This document shows positions 27,101 through 40,300 of a stretch of DNA of 64,000 nt, in pieces (within the stretch, counting starts at the first letter, position 1; each line of letters opens with the position of its first letter). The translations under genes were made by a program, and so were the position numbers. Source of the stretch: Oxyruncus cristatus (Eukaryota > Chordata > Aves > Passeriformes > Cotingidae); assembly GCA_013399855.1 (NCBI GenBank), contig VXAY01005673.1, positions 434,001 to 498,000 on the forward strand. The letters are read 5' to 3'. Below the pieces are notes generated by a model that was given only the letters and a program-made list of their open reading frames with translations, searched no databases and was not told where the DNA came from.

Positions 27101-30100
27101 GCTCTCCTGTTCCAGGCCTTGTAACCTGCACTGCTAACCGCTTCCTCAGCCATCAGCATGAACCTCTGCCAGCAGGCTCAGCAAGCACAGCCCCATCCTG
27201 CCCTGCAGCCCTGAGCCAGCCCAGCCTGGCTCCCTTCCTCAGCACATACAAAAGCGATGCTGCCCTGCTCCATAAAAGCTGTTCCATCTGCCTTCTGGCA
27301 GCTCCAAAGGAGCAGCAGATCCCAGCTGGCTGTGGACTCATTGGCCTGTCCTGTGTTCCTGCCCTGGGTCTCCTGTTCTGCAGGTTTCTTCTCCCCTTCC
27401 CTGGGAAGGGCACAGCTTGGATTTGAGCGAAGGGAGGATGGGATGGGACTGGAAGGAGGTTGTGGCTAGTGGGATGCAAAGCCCCTTCAGCCACAGCGGG
27501 TTCAGCATTCCTGATCTCCATTCTTGGCAGCAGCTGCTTCCCAGCCTGCTGCTCCTGGGGCCAGAGGGAGAGGTGGGAACTGACAGGTGAGCAGAGGAGA
27601 CAGCCTCATCTTTCCTGGGGTGCTCTGCAGAGGGCCTGGTCTGGGTGCTTGCAGATGAGGGGTGCTCGAGGCTGACTGGCAGGAGAGGCATTGTGAGAGG
27701 GCTGTGGGCACCTCATTTTTCAGTGAGGTGGGGAGGAAGAGGAGGAAGATGGGGAGATAAAGGTGCCCCAACAGCACCCTGGCCTCACACCCTCTAGACT
27801 CTGCACCCACACATTTGAGAATTTTGCTCCATTTCCGAGCAGATGGTGGGTCTGGGATTGCAGAAGCGCTAAACATCAGATGCATGTGGCCTGCTTCCTT
27901 CAAAACAAGGGGTATGCCCTGCACTACCATCAGTGCATGGATGGGCGAAGCCAGAAAGCAGGTTAGCTCATCCTAGCAGGGACCAGTCACGGGCTGAGAG
28001 GCAAGATGAACAATTGTAATAAAAGCAGTAAACATCCCAAAAGGTCCACTGACCGTTGTAAAAGCCATTTAAAATGGAACAAACTCCCACTCTCACTCAC
28101 CAGGAGGCAAATATGTTCTACAGTTTCTGTACACACAGAGATATCTTGAGGTCAGAACAGCCTCTTAGAAGAGGGCAGTGCCTGGACTTTGCCAGAGCCT
28201 GTACAACACACCCCAGCAATCACTTACAGCCCTGCACGCATCCTCATTGCCTCAGGATTTTCTCTTAATGAGGCATGAGCCGGGAGCCTAGGATACCTCA
28301 GAGTCCCCCTTCAGCCCTGAATCTGCCCCAGTCAGAGGGGCTTCCCAGCTCTGTGACACAGAGAGCATCCCACGCAGCTCACTGAGAGGCACCCTGTAAC
28401 CACTCTCACAGCTCAGACCCCACAGCCTCTCCTCCTACACAGTCACATCTGACTCCTTGTTTATCCACATTATACTAAAAAAAACCCAAACCCAAACCAA
28501 CAAAAAATGAAAATTTCTTTGTTAATTTAGCTGAGCTCAACCCCTTCCCAACAGCGGCCAAGCCTGCCTCCAAAGTGCAAGGACTTGAAGTCCTCCCCAC
28601 CTCAGCTGATCTGTTACAGCCAGGCATCAGGCTTCTGCACCCCAGGACATGGAAATTTCCAGTCATTCTTTCCCTTCCCCTGTGCTGAAGTTCTCTGTGT
28701 CTCCCCTTAGCTCCAAGGCAAACCTGGGCAGGTGGAAAGTCTGAAGAAACTTCCTCCAGGCCAGGCTGAAGTCATCCAAACAGAGAAAAAACCTCTTCTA
28801 GCATGCACAGTCTCAGAAGGCTGCCAGGACTTACCCACTTTACGGCAAGGCTGTATGTGTGTGACCCCTGCAGCAGCCAGTAACTTCTGGGGCATCCCAC
28901 AGGATGTCCCAGAGCTTTCTGCTGTTATTTGGAGGGACACCAAGCCCTCCCCTGTTTACCAAACTCCTGAGCACACACAGAGGAAGAGCCAAGAATCCAG
29001 GGACAGGGAGCTGGACACAGGAAGTTCTCTTCTCCCTTCTGCCAGACCCATGTTAGGTCTCACTTTCTTCTCTGCTCCACAACGGTAGCATGCTAAGAAG
29101 CAACTTGGGATGGACTTGAATCCTGCCAATCAAGGAAGGAGGCTTCTTTCCAAAGCCCCTCTGCTAAAACCAAGAGCATCCCCACTTCCCACTAATACGG
29201 CCATCTCACTGCTGGGCAGCCAGCAACAGCCCAGCCCAGCCAAGCAGGGGGACACCCAGCCTGACCAGCAACCAGGTGTGCTCTCTGCATTGGACTTACT
29301 TAATCCTGAGTCTCTCCAGTCCTCTGCTTCTTTTTCCTTCTTTCACAGTAATTGCCCCTTGCTGTCACACACTGAGCATTCCCCCAGTTACACACACTGG
29401 GATCCAGGGCTTCAAGGGTTCAGCAACACCCCTGCTCAGCAGGGCAAACACTGAGCAAGCAGCCACGCTGGAGCAGACAGCCTGAATGGGGACAACCTCT
29501 ACTCCCCTGCTCAGGAAGATCTCTGGAACAGGGCTCCATGAACTGGGAGCATTAAGACTGGCACATGCTGATGTAGAGTTAGAAGCGGCCCTTCAGGATG
29601 AGCCTTTGTGTTCAGTGGCTACCCAAGCAGGCAAGGGCTCAGCAGAGAAGGGCCCTTCGCTACCATCATGTGGAGAAGAGCTCAGAACATCACCTCCCAT
29701 GGGGCCCCAGTGTTACTTGATTAACTGTCCCCAAGCCCTTGTTAAGGCATCTGAGCCCACAAGTCACTGGCACGTGATTTCTTATCAGCAGACAGAGCAG
29801 CACTTGTCTCTAGTGGAAGGAGGAAGTCAAGCTTCCTCTGCTCCCCTCCCTCCATGAAACATGCACCCGACCAAAACCATTTTCCCATTTTCCATCTGAA
29901 GGAGGCTCTGGTCTCTCTCCTGTGATTGAGCTGGGGTCCCCCGACCTTTACCCCCACAGAGGTACTGCACTGCTTTGCATACAGAGCTCCGTGCAGAAGA
30001 TAGTCACCCTCCTGTGGGGGCACAGCCCCCAGCCTTTCCATCACCGTGGCATCAGGTACCAACAGCATAAATTGATGTGTGGCCCAAGGACCAGCATGGG

Positions 30101-33100
30101 CACCGAGGAAAACACATTTAAGACAGTCCTAAAGAGAGGAAACTCTGCTTAATTTCACACATTGATGAATCAACTCCGCCTCTCCAGAGCTGGCAGAGGC
30201 TGACTGGTTGCTCCCAAGCAACCAGGGAGGTTAAGCCTTGTTCTGGAACACAGCAGGTGATCCCATCACATCCCATTTCACCTTGAAGGGGCTAGTCCCA
30301 CGGCCAACCCTTTCCCAGGATGCTGGACTTGTGGATATGCCTGTTGAGGCCGGGAAAGAGGAGGTTTCCTTAGTGAATCCTAACTAAGGTTGAGGTGGTT
30401 CAGAGATTGGAGCACATCAATAAAGCTGCCTGCAGCCTGCTCAGAGCTAGCCATGTCTACAGCTGGAAAGCCCCTCTCTTCACTTCCATGCAGAGCAGTC
30501 CCATTGGGACCCAATTCAGCAGAAAAAGAGCTTGTTTACATGGAAGAGATGAATACTTGGAGGAGTATTGGGTCACAAGGAAAAGATGGATGCTTGGAGG
30601 AGACCATTTGAGCTTGAGTACATAGGGTTTGTTCTCTATCTGGCCACGGAATAAGCAAGATATATATCTCTACCCTAAGTGCTCCTACCATCTACTGCCT
30701 GCCATCTTCTGCCCCATTCCTCATCCTTGACCTCTCCTGCCCTGCCAGCTCAGCCACTCTCTCTTGAGGACAGATGTCCCAGTAACCGATTACTGCAGCT
30801 CCAACTTCCCTGAGGTAGAGGGGCTGCCAGTGTACTGAAGAGTCACGGGGAGGAATTACACTTGGGCAAATACTTCTTGGAAGACAGCACCCACATATTT
30901 CACTGGTCATCACACCCCCCTCTTCCCTCTTGGCCATTTCCTTCCTGCCAAAGCTAGACTCCTAATTTTGAGCGCAGAAAGAGCCAGTTTTAGGCTCACT
31001 GCTTCATCCCACCTGGATTGACAATCCTCTCCTGTAGAGGTGGGCAGGAAGGTATCCAGGGAGGATCCTGCTGATACTCCAACCGCCCAAGCACAAGCTC
31101 CTTGCCTCTGCTCCCACCTCCTGTACTTCCCCCATAAGTGCCAGGCAGACAAACCTCGGAATGGCATAAGGTGGGTGAGCCTGAGTGAGCTACACATAGT
31201 GAAGATTTTTGTCAGATGGAGAGCCAAGACTTTTGCCAGCTCCCTTTGTGCAATCCCAGTGCTCATCTCCCCTTGGTACCAGCCAGGGCTTCTGGGGAAA
31301 AAGGAACTACTTAGCCAAAACCCCTGAACTTTTTGTATTTTCAGAATTACAATTATAGTAAAGTGTTGTTGCCTAAGTCTTCTGAAATATAATGACAGTA
31401 TGATTTTAATTCTCCGCCTGGAGCTGTTCCGTGGCAGACATTAAAAAACGCACACAAGGAAATGTGCTGCTGACAGAGACGAAAAGAAGAAAAGAAGTCG
31501 ATGGTTTTGTCTGGCCAGATGAAAGGGATGTAGCCTGTGCCCATCTGATCCCTTCTCTCTGGGGACCTTCTGCCACTGGATGAGCAATTGCTCCATAGAC
31601 TTTACTATCAGCCCTCACTGTTTTCACATACAAAACCAGTGGCAGTGCAATGAGTCGCTGGGTGCTCACAGTCCCCAGTTGCATCAATGTGAGTTGAGGA
31701 TGTTCACTTCTAAATATAAATGCCACCTACCTCTACCACAGGGTCAGAAGGAGAGACAAAAATAGCAGAGCCTCACCACAGCCTCACCATTCTAACCACA
31801 AGAATAGGTTTGTTTTTTTCCCCAGCCATGGAAGCAGATCCCAGGAAAGCAATCTCATGTGTGGACATGGCCAGCCCAGAGCTGTAGGAGCTCTGGGCTT
31901 TTGCTCCCACCCTCGTTCTTTACAGATTTCCTGTTCTGAACTGCACTGTGAGTGAGAGAAAACAGAAGAGTAACGGCAACCGTTTGGGGACCTCTCCAAG
32001 AGCCTCTCCTGCCTACAGTAACCAAGGCACCACTGATTAATGTTTCCCTAGTTAATAAGATGTTTGCATTAGGTCTCTCCAAGCAAGTCTGACAGGCAAA
32101 GGGCTCAGCTCCCAAACAAGATAGCCCCAAGCAGTAAAAGCATCTCCAAGCAGCTCACTAAAAAAAAACAACAGTGAGTGAGAAGCCCTGGGCGCACCAC
32201 GATGGACAAGCCCGGGGGGCTTTCTGAGGTCTTAATTCCACAGCTCTAATGAAAAGACCCCCAGTTCTCTCAGTGGGCACCTTGGCTCTAGCATTACAGC
32301 TGGGAAAATTCGTGCAGCTGTTCTATGCTGAGGAGCCCCAGAACGAGCCCATAGATAGGACAGGACTAGAAATTCTGGCTGGGGAATGTGGGAGGTTGGG
32401 TTTAGTCTAACCTTGCATGCCATGAGACTTCCAGCCAATCCTCAGAGCAGATCCCACAGTAAGCATTAAAGAACTAATTAGCAGAAGCACAGACTCCTTC
32501 CTAACAGGGAAGTAAACACACAGGCTGCCTCCCAGCTCATCGTCAGCTTCAATACAGATGTGCTCTGCCAGGCTAGGACAGAGCCTTCTTGCTGCCACTA
32601 CTGAAGACATTTCCTTGCTCATACCAGTGCTTCTTAGTTTCTCTTCCTCTTGCACCATTACTCAGTATTAAACTCCAGCCTGGGTTCGGGGCAAAGCTTT
32701 GCCCTCAGCTGTGAGAACTTTCGCTCATGCTCTGTGTGTACACTCATGACGAAAACCTTCCATCGAGGGAATGTACAACAGGAAAAAACGCTGTGATTAG
32801 GTGAAGGCAATTACCAGAAGCCAAACCAAATAACTCTGGCGTGATGCCTTTGCACTTGAGAGGGCACTATGTATGCGGGAAGCCCCCCCTTAATAAGAGA
32901 AAAACCCGTCTCACAGAGGCTCAGGAGGGCAGCACCATGCTGGGATGTGCATCTCAACTATGCCAAAAGCTGCAGCTCTGCCAGCAGGTTGGCAAAGCAA
33001 GGCAATTCCCACCTGAGAACAAACAGTGCCTGGGTTGCTCAGTTGAACAGTGTCTAACACAGCCATCCCAAGGTCTTGCCCTGCATAGCCAACCTTGTTT

Positions 33101-33960
33101 CACATCTTGCTTACGTGCCATCTCACGCAGCCAAGCCTTACTGGGGAGGAAACTTTGAATTCTCTGGGTAAGAGATAGTCGGGTGCTTGATTTGCCCCCT
33201 CCTCTCTTCTAGGTGTAGCAGCCCCATAGCAAGAGGAAGCTGGCTTCCTACAGGGGGTGCATTCTGTGCCATGTAACCTGGGGTACATCTTTCTCTGCTC
33301 ACTCTGCTCGACCCGGCTCAGATGCCCCTCAGGCGGGTGAGGGGGTCACCAATGCAAACCGACACCAGGGTACCAAGCATCCATGCATAGCAAGGCAAGG
33401 CAGGAGGCTGCCGGGACAGGGATCTGGGGAATCCCTCACAGCCCAGATGAACGGATGCTCCTTGGGAGAGGGATGGGGACCACAGCAGATTCTGCCTGGC
33501 TTATCTCTAGGCACCGGCTCCCCGCCGCCAGCCGGCTGCGAGGGGCCAGGCCCCGGCGTTGGAGGGGCCCGGCTCTCGCAGCTCCCCCGGGGGTCACTCA
33601 CGTGTCTCCGTCCTCCGAAAGGTAGGTGAGCGCCTTCAGCTGCTGCCCGCTGAGACCCTCGGCCGGCGGCGACGGCTCCTCGAGACGGCTCCCCGGAACG
33701 CCCGGCAGAGCCTCAGGAAGGGCGCCGGAGCCGTAGCTGGAGTCCAGCCGCTCCTCGGCGGCGGCGGGGGTCTCGGCGAGGGTCTCGGCGAGGGTCTCGG
33801 CGAGGGTCTCGGGGGCGGCGGGAGGGACCTCGGCGGCGGCGGGGGTCTCCCTGCCGCCCGGCAGCGAGCGCAGCGACTCGATGCCCGAGTCGCACTGCCC
33901 GTCCTCTCCCTCCCAGGCCGCCGCTTCCTTGCGGCACTCGCCGCCCGCCGCCCGCGACAT
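21174..33960 (-). CDS. NFKBIE: NF-kB inhibitor epsilon (IkB-epsilon), six exons
   Basis: The protein binds REL dimers through ankyrin repeats and holds them in the cytoplasm until it is phosphorylated and degraded. Minus-strand exons are 33960-33602, 23189-23087, 22589-22358, 22186-22098, 21809-21561 and 21239-21174. Splice signals and phases join to 365 residues, close to the human length. Residues 24-29 are DSGIES, the IKK/beta-TrCP phosphodegron (Ser25, Ser29), followed by SLRSL as in the human protein. After a low-complexity Pro/Glu/Ala stretch comes LDSSYGS, then LSGQQLKALTYLSEDGDT leading into the ankyrin array (TPLHLAVYLEQP, NTPLHLACEQQH, GLACLHISTLKGN, GKTPLHLAVE, GCTPLHLAVG). The C-terminus is LLPFDDLKISGKPVVCSE. 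The ATG has a good context (GCCATGT). Intron 1 is 10.4 kb, which is large for this gene. Exon 1 contains a 12-nt coding tandem repeat. Confidence 0.96.
23190..33601 (-). other. NFKBIE: NFKBIE intron 1, no second gene seen
   Basis: Many medium open frames occur here because the DNA is GC-rich, but none has recognisable domains, conserved-looking composition or splice-consistent neighbours. I see no clear transposon. A perfect NF-kB site lies near the start of the intron (33426-33435). Confidence 0.6.
33426..33435 (+). promoter_or_regulatory. NFKBIE: Candidate NF-kB site in NFKBIE intron 1
   Basis: GGGGAATCCC fits the kB consensus GGGRNNYYCC on both strands. It lies 167 bp inside intron 1. It is the exact reverse complement of the promoter site at 34167-34176. 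Confidence 0.5.
33769..33811 (-). repeat. NFKBIE: 12-nt coding tandem repeat in NFKBIE exon 1
   Basis: The plus-strand unit GGTCTCGGCGAG occurs in three perfect copies (33769-33804) plus a partial fourth. On the coding strand it gives ETLAETLAETLAET, between the degron and the ankyrin repeats. Identity between copies is complete at the DNA level, which suggests recent slippage or active homogenisation; an old expansion would have drifted. Confidence 0.9.
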
Positions 33961-34136
33961 GGCTCAGCGCCCGCAGTCCCCCTGCCCCGGCCCGGGTCCC
34001 GGTCCCGGCCCCGCTCCCGGCGCCGGGGGGGTCATGGCCGGAAAACCATCGAGTGGCGGCCGGCGCAGAGTCCAAGGCACCGCGGCACCGCGGCTCCGCC
34101 TCCTTCTCCTCCTCCTCCTTCTGCCCCTGCCCGCAC

Positions 34137-34143
34137 TGACTCA
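34137..34143 (+). promoter_or_regulatory. NFKBIE: AP-1 site in the NFKBIE promoter
   Basis: TGACTCA is the AP-1 consensus. With the next two bases (TGACTCAGC) it also fits the TGACnnnGC core of an antioxidant/Maf element. It lies 23 bp from the kB site and about 180 bp upstream of the start codon. Confidence 0.45.
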
Positions 34144-34166
34144 GCCGCGCCCGGCCCCGCCTGCCC

Positions 34167-34176
34167 GGGATTCCCC
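34167..34176 (+). promoter_or_regulatory. NFKBIE: NF-kB site in the NFKBIE promoter
   Basis: GGGATTCCCC is a perfect kB consensus 207 bp upstream of the ATG. IkB genes are typically induced by NF-kB as negative feedback, so this site is expected in function. The sequence shows only the match. Confidence 0.6.
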
Positions 34177-34399
34177 TCGCCGCCGCCCCGCCGCGCTGCC
34201 CCGGCACCCCCCGGCACAACGAGGGGCTGTCTCGCCCCCCGCCCCGCTTTGTCCAGGGAGGGCGCAGAGGCAGGAAGAGGGAGAAACCCACCCGTGGGCA
34301 CGGAACGCGTGGGCGAGGGCCGGCGGGCCGGGGTGCGCAGGAGAGAGAGGTGGCCACGCTGCACTTCCCGAAGCCGGGCAGTACGTGCCGGTGTGTCCT

Positions 34400-37300
34400 G
34401 GGCCTGCCTCCTCTCCTGCCCTGTTAGCTTGGGTTCTTTAAATAACAGGCAGGTTTGCCAGGGGTGGAAGAGGGACCTTGTCAAACTAGGCGGTGAGTGG
34501 GTGAGGATGCTGTTGCATGTGCAGGTGCTGACTGAAGCCGCAGGCGCTGTGGGAAACGATATGGGAGATGTCACCCTCTGGTAGCAGAGATATAGGTGTG
34601 AACCAGAAGTTTGCTTTTCCCACGTGCATGGATTAAACCGTTTCACCCACCGAGACATCTTCTCATCTGTGCTACCTATAGAGGCAAAGGTAAAGGCCTG
34701 GAGGTCGCTGCAGTTGGCTGTACAAGCCTCTTGGTCCAGCCCCTTCCCACCACCTTTCTGTGTTGCAAACAGAAAGCCCAAAGCCCAGAGTGGCTGCCAG
34801 GGCTCATACAAGAGCAGCCAAGACACAGAGATAAAACCTGAAAATAGAAGGTCAAATGAAGGCCCAGCTTACTGCCTGTGAATGGTTGACCAGCCTGCAT
34901 TTCAGTGCTCTCTTTCCAATGCCAAAACTATCCAGTGGTGTTCCTCATGAATCTGCATAGACATCATCTAGTTACTTTCCAGTGTCCCAAGCAGTGGGCT
35001 TTCCTCAAAGGACAACCTATATAGCTCTGAACACAGCTGGTACTTTAAAATCAGTTTCAGTTTTTGCTTTTCCTGCTTGAGGTGACTTTCTGTCTCTGCA
35101 GGGTGCCCATCTTTCCAGTTCATCCCAGCAGGAGGGGAAGGATCTCCTGCAGGGAAGCTCACCTGGGAAGAATTGGTAATGGGTACTCGTTGGGCTCGCA
35201 CAAACCACATGCAAAGCACCGATGATTTCCCTTTCCCACACTAGAGCTGCTGCTTTGGGTTTGCATCATTCCCCCAGCACTGCCTGCTAGGCCTGTGAGC
35301 ACGGTCTGCTGCAGGAGAGCTACCCATGAAGAGTGCCTCTGACCCGGCAGGGAGAAAGGTTTTGGGGCGTCGGGACAGCAGGCAGGAGGCAGGTATGTCT
35401 CTTGTGGCATCAATAACTTCCGATCATAAGTGTTCCTCCCACACTCAGGATCTGTTTCAGTGTCTCCAGTTGTGCCCCTGGCACTGCCTCGCTGCACGGC
35501 TACAATTAGTAAGGGAAAAGAGCTTCTCCCACACATATCAGCTCTTTCACATGCAGGGTGGGGTTCTGGGCCACTCCCTCTCACACCCTGGTGGTGGCTG
35601 CATCCCAGCTCTACTTGTAGCTGTTGTTCCTGACACCCACACAGAATCTCTAGTCTTCCACCTTTCCATACCCAACTGCTATTAGGTTACCCATCAACTA
35701 CCTTCTAAAATGCCTTTGCCATTTTCTCTAGTAACATACTAGATGTTGTTATGCAGCGGTCAATAAAGACGATCCCAGGGAGGCAAGAAACTGGAATCCT
35801 TTACTGGACTTACAAGTTCATATTTAAAGGGTTTAGAGTCTACCTATTCAACAGGGGATTGTAGCTATTACAATTTATTACAAATGGGGTTTCAGGAGAT
35901 GACATAAAGGAAAAATCCAGATTAACAAATTTGGGGTCTTAACAATCACCTCACGGGGAAACCCCCACTTCATTTTAGGGAATTTTACACGGGGGAACAG
36001 GTATTTGGGTCTACATCTGCAAGGATTCAGGGAACACAAAGGGAGAGATAAGGTATGATAGGTCTTCTGCACAGGTTTGGTGAGATCAGGGTGCAGACTC
36101 TTTGGCTTGGGCAGGGCATGGGATAACATCATGCAAGGAGTCTCTTCACATCCTGCTGCAGGAAAAAATCCACAGGGATGAGGTCAGCGAAGAGCAGTTT
36201 TCCCAGCTTCTGCAGCCCATGGCCTTTTGAGAAGACCACTCAAATCTCTCTCTGCAGATATTATATTTTAGGATCCAACATTGTTTGAGATGCAGCTCCA
36301 TCATGGAATGGTTCCTTGTATGCTTTTACATGGATAAAATGAAGCATTAGGAGAAATCCACTTTGGTCAAATCATCACAAACCTGTGTGGTGACGCACAA
36401 AGATTTCATTTTTCTGTGAACTAGTTGCTGCTTACCTTTGCATCAAGTGGCAGTCACACTTGTTTATCTAGCGATGTCCTGTTCCAGTTGGGGCACGGGT
36501 GTGGATCCTGATTCCAGGGCTAGAACGTGTCCAGAAGTGGTTCAGCCAAAGCCAAAGCACAGAGCCCAAACTAATAAACCCTGGACCAGCTCTACAGGGA
36601 GGCAATTCAAGATATACCACTGTGGACTCTACAGTCCTGTCCACTGCAAACTTTCCTCATCTCTGGCTACCAAGCAGCCCGTGGAAGTGGCCTTCCTCTG
36701 CTGCTGATGTGAGTTCAGCTGGAGGTAGTGATCTTGCAGCTTCCTTAATGGGAGCCTTGAACTTTCTTGAGCTGGCTAGTGCTCTCCTGGGACTGTGTTG
36801 GAATGGTCTCCTGCAGCTGAGCTGTGAAGACCAAGCACTCCCCATTTACATCAGCTATGCCACCCAGGCATCCATGGCCAGCCATTCCCTGCTCTTTCAA
36901 CTACACCCACTAATACCCAGCTCAGGCACCATCTCCCGACACCCCTTCTCTGTCTGGGTGTGCTTCTATGAACCCTTCAGACGAATTGACTGGAAAGCCT
37001 AAAAGAGGAACTTGGCCACTTTGCCCTATTATTTGCCTTCTGTCTCTCATTCAGCAAGGCTTGGGCTCAGTTTCATGCTGTCTTCCTAATACAGAGCTTT
37101 TCTGCCTGGCCATGTGGGTTTTGGACTTTCATTACTTTCAGAGGCTTTAAATACAGAAAGATACACATCTACAAATGCACATGCATACATATAATATCTA
37201 TATATAATGTATTGGCAGAAAATGGTAGTGGGATAAAAATATTTAAATATAAATATGAAGCCAATCTTGATGTTCTGATTTGCTTTTGAGGGTTTTAAAG

Positions 37301-40300
37301 CTGAAACTCTAATTCTGAGCTCTCTCCAGTCCCCCTTAAGATGTGTCACTTAAAACGGTTAAAACTGCAGGGAAAAACTAAAGAGGAAAGGATCTATTCC
37401 CACTAGAGGTCAGTGTCAACACACGCTGCTCGAGGCATCCAGCGCTACTCAAAATAACCTCTCTGGCAAGCAACTCGACTCAGAAAGGCTCTCCCATCAC
37501 ACTGCACTGCCAGAGCCTGGATATGAGAAGGAATCCCCAGGCAACCCAGTACTGTCCCTGATAATGTCCTGTTCCCAAGCACAGCCCTCTGATTTACTAA
37601 GTGAAACCCAGGTCTCTGCTCTTGACTTCATGACCCCAAGCTCTGCCCACCTCAGCAGAAGCCTGGCCTGGCACCAGCATCTTCTCTGTTCTTTGAACTG
37701 TTAACTGGGTGAGGCGAGATGCAGCTGCAAGAGATGGAGAAAGGGAGGTTTGCCATTGCAATGGATGCCCGTTCTGTGTCTGCTCTGAGGGAAAATAATG
37801 GTACTTAATTTTCAGCTGTGGTCCTCTGTCACATTTAAGCAACATGGGTTACCTGAAATTGTTAGCAGTTATTGCCACAATAATTTATACCAGGTAACAT
37901 GACTGGTGCTACTGGTGCTGTCCACTGCTCAGCTTTGGCCCCATTTGAGCACTGGGCCGCCCTGTTCTCTGGGAATGCAGCCCTTTTCCCTTGTCCCCAG
38001 AATCAGAAATGCTGAGCCCATAAGAAAGGTGCTAAATCCCTATCTGAGGAAGCTCCCACTGCATTTTTCCACACCAGAGATGTCGCGGGACACCCCAAGC
38101 AGCAACCCAGACCTCTGCATTGGGCTCCAGCTCCAGCTGAGAGGGCTTAGTCCTGAAAGCTGGGCTCTTCAATGGAAGCAGAGGCCCTGGGAGAACAAGT
38201 GAAGCTTCAGGAAAGACAACAAACTCTCTGCTCTGACTGTGGTTCCATATATTTGGCAGCAAATCAGCTCTGTAGTACACCAAACTGGGTCACTTCACTT
38301 TCTGGCCGAACAACAGGGGAACATGACTTTTAAAGATTGAATGCCCAGAAGTGAGGCCAAGCTTTCCAACAGAGCAGTGCAATGCAAGTTCTCCTCAGGT
38401 ACTCATTTCAGTCCAGAAAGAGCTGGCTGACCTCTCCTGATAAGTCTGGCTGAAGTCACAGGGTCACTTTGAATTTCTCCAGAGGTGTTGCTCCAGGCAC
38501 TTGGTTGCTTCTTCAGGAAGGGATTATTTGCAGTCAGTTTTTCTCCTTGAAGTCCCTGTTGGATGCCTCTTGCCCTTCCGCTGTGCGTTCCTGTAAGGTA
38601 TGGGAGTCATCATGCCAATATGGTGACACAACCCAGAGCAGATCAGGTTTGTCTGCATGTGGTGGGTGGTTGGCAAGTTGCCCAGCTAATGCCCTTCCTG
38701 GGAAGATTCCCACTGTTGCTCAGAGTCCCACAGCAGACAGGGCAATTTCTACCTCCTGTTTTGTGTATATGTGTGTATGATGCGTAGGACGTCAAGAGGA
38801 TAGACAAGGAGGATTAATTAATTCTTTGAATGGGGATCACACTGAACTCACTCTGCTCTCAGCCACGGCATTTACTTCCACAAACAGAATGTGATTGATA
38901 TAAAGATGCAGTAGAAATCCTTGACCTTACAAAATACAGATATTTTAACAAAACTTCATTCTAAATTATATCCCTCTTGTGTAACTCCTATCAGCTTGGT
39001 GGCTGCAACAGCAATGCTCTGTGCTCGCATCTGGGCAAATGCATGGCTGATAGGCCTTGCTATGTATTTATGTGTGTGTGTGCTCAGAGCTCTCCCAAAG
39101 GAGATGGCAGATGTGGTTGTGAATGGGGAGGGGATGGCAGATGGTCTTGGAGAACTGATAATAAAACCATGCTTAAACAGATGGGGAAACTGTGCCCTAG
39201 GTGAGAAATCTTGTCACCTGGGGCTCTTTTTATAGCTAGTGAAGAGACAGACTCACTTCCAGAGGCTCTGATAACCTCTCTCTGGCCACACCACTTAATG
39301 CTCCTCCCTCCCCATGGAATAGCCGTGGAAGGCAGTGCTCCATTGCTGGGCTATCATTTATTCATGACTCTCTAAGTACAGTTCATCCAGCAGAGACTAT
39401 CCAAGACAAAACACAAACCTCAACTCACCCAACCATCCCTCAGCTCACCTTGCCAGAGAGCACAGGACAGACGTTGCCAATGCTGCATCCCAGGCTTCAG
39501 CATTGACACACTGGTCCTGATGGCCATGAGAAGGGAGGATGGTTTAACTTTCATTTTAATTGATTCTGCTCAAGTTGCTTTCCGCTTCACCTCAGCCCCT
39601 CATGACAGCCCTACACCCCCACAATCCTTGCCTCCTAACACTGCTCCGAGTGGCTACTCAGCTGGTCCCTAGCAAGCTGCATGATGCTGCCAGAGGTATT
39701 ACTCATGCAAGCTCGGCTCTGCTCTCAGGAGAGTTAAACCTCCCGGCTGCCAGACTGAATTAGAGCTTGTGTCTCTCCACACTTGCATCAGAGTGATTTG
39801 GGAACAGGCCTGGTGCAGCCACACTATTGAAAGCAAGTGAGGAGCCCAGGCAGGGGCTAGGAGAGAGGAGTGAGCAGGGTGGCTGGCTCAGGGTGGCAGA
39901 GAGAGGAGGGAGGGGTAAGTGAGCTGTTTGAAATATTCAGGTGCTGAGCAGGAGCAGGTGGCCATCTCATGGGACAGAGGAGCACTGACACCATAAGTGA
40001 GGAACAAGTCTGTGTTGCCCAGGTGATGAGCACACAGAAAATGGGATTGCAGCCATGCCCCAGGACCTTGACCTCACTAACAGACTCGGCCTAAGCAATG
40101 GGCCTTAAGCAATGCAGATATTGATGAATTGGGCTTTTAGCCCATTCTCTAGAATAGCCTCATCTCCCCTGCCTGCCTGGGTCCATGGGGAGAGCTGGGT
40201 GGAGAAGGGATGCTTTTCCAGATCAGGGTGTGTCAACTCCAACTGCTCAGTGTGGAGAAAGTGAATTGCAACATAAACCTACTTTCTGCTTTTAGGTGGG

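Larger units (their letters stand above)
33480..34330. promoter_or_regulatory. NFKBIE: CpG island over NFKBIE promoter and exon 1
   Basis: A dense CpG and GC block covers exon 1, the start codon and about 370 bp upstream, with many GGCCCCG/CCCGGCC boxes and no clear TATA box on the minus strand. The start site is probably dispersed between about 33970 and 34130. Confidence 0.7.

Noticed and set aside
30380..30610. CR1-like wording and a local duplication (GATGAATACTTGGAGGA / GATGGATGCTTGGAGGA)
   Set aside because: Only short similarity, with no CR1 tail or continuous alignment by eye; too weak to annotate.
33842..33851. GGGGTCTCCC, a formal kB consensus match in NFKBIE exon 1
   Set aside because: It lies in GC-rich coding sequence next to the tandem repeat, where loose matches are expected. 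The perfect GGGATTCCCC pair is more credible.
33559..34584. 341-codon plus-strand frame over the NFKBIE CpG island
   Set aside because: It is an Arg/Pro/Gly-rich frame antisense to NFKBIE exon 1, typical of CpG islands. The minus frame is clearly the real gene.
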